Below are positions 30,277-30,334 of a DNA stretch of 30,334 nt, piece by piece (position 1 is the first letter of the stretch; every line of letters starts with the position of its first letter). A model generated the notes under the pieces. That model had not been told where the DNA came from, did no database searches, and worked only from the letters and a program-made list of their open reading frames with translations. A program made the position numbers and the translations under genes. This DNA comes from Chloroflexi bacterium RBG_16_57_11. Its GTDB lineage: Bacteria; Chloroflexota; Anaerolineae; Anaerolineales; UBA4823. The DNA lies in contig MGNS01000035.1 of NCBI GenBank assembly GCA_001795165.1, positions 4,026 to 34,359 of the forward strand. Reading direction: 5' to 3'.

Positions 30277-30334
30277 TATTACAGCGCAACATCGGTAGTT
30301 GTTGAAATGCCAAGTCGGGCGAGCCTGGACCTAC

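Noticed and set aside
1..30334. CRISPR arrays, tRNA or rRNA genes, integrases, intact insertion sequences
   Set aside because: No regularly spaced repeats, no cloverleaf with a GTTCGA-type arm in context, and no recognisable transposase or integrase motifs were seen on either strand.

Overview
The window reads as a chromosomal segment of a Chloroflexota bacterium, most likely class Anaerolineae (inferred from the gene mix: MoeA fused to a substrate-binding domain, FhaA/FhaB-like genes next to an FtsW-penicillin-binding-protein fusion, a MoxR/DUF58/VWA cluster, and several TTG/GTG starts). Composition is moderately GC-rich. I saw no rRNA, tRNA, CRISPR array, prophage or intact insertion sequence.

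Layout. 1-4.6 kb: housekeeping and redox genes (5'-truncated moeA fusion, thiol peroxidase Bcp, threonine/serine dehydratase, cytochrome c lipoprotein, FMN split-barrel protein). 4.7-5.6 kb: exported SMP-30-like propeller protein. 5.9-9.9 kb: an unusual four-gene operon of a small free-standing propeptide-like protein, a leaderless subtilase with a long Lys/Asp/Glu tail, a degenerate ATP-grasp paralogue, and an ATP-grasp ligase interrupted by one in-frame TGA. This is the best candidate for an undescribed system. 9.9-11.2 kb: exported bactofilin-like membrane protein. 11.3-11.5 kb: an acetyltransferase remnant. 11.6-16.6 kb: a five-gene operon of membrane-anchored trypsin-like protease, MoxR ATPase, DUF58 protein and two VWA membrane proteins. 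16.6-19.9 kb: two tandem paralogous secreted proteins, each with its own promoter, a roughly 250-nt leader with shared RNA-like islands, and a related terminator. 19.9-21.1 kb: acetyltransferase remnant, TPR-like protein, DinB-like protein. 21.2-25.8 kb: two FHA-domain genes, mtnP, and an FtsW glycosyltransferase fused to a penicillin-binding-protein domain that has lost its catalytic motifs. 25.9-28.5 kb, minus strand: a small membrane protein, tyrS and mgsA, with a terminator/antiterminator-like leader before tyrS. 28.8-30.3 kb: a polytopic glycosyltransferase.

How the genes fit together. The MoxR/DUF58/VWA operon fits an envelope-associated chaperone/protease module. The FHA-FtsW cluster resembles the cell-growth cluster of Actinobacteria, without kinase or phosphatase genes in view. 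The subtilase/ATP-grasp operon suggests peptide or protein modification coupled to proteolysis; its substrate is unknown. All functional calls come from motif recognition by eye, with no database search.
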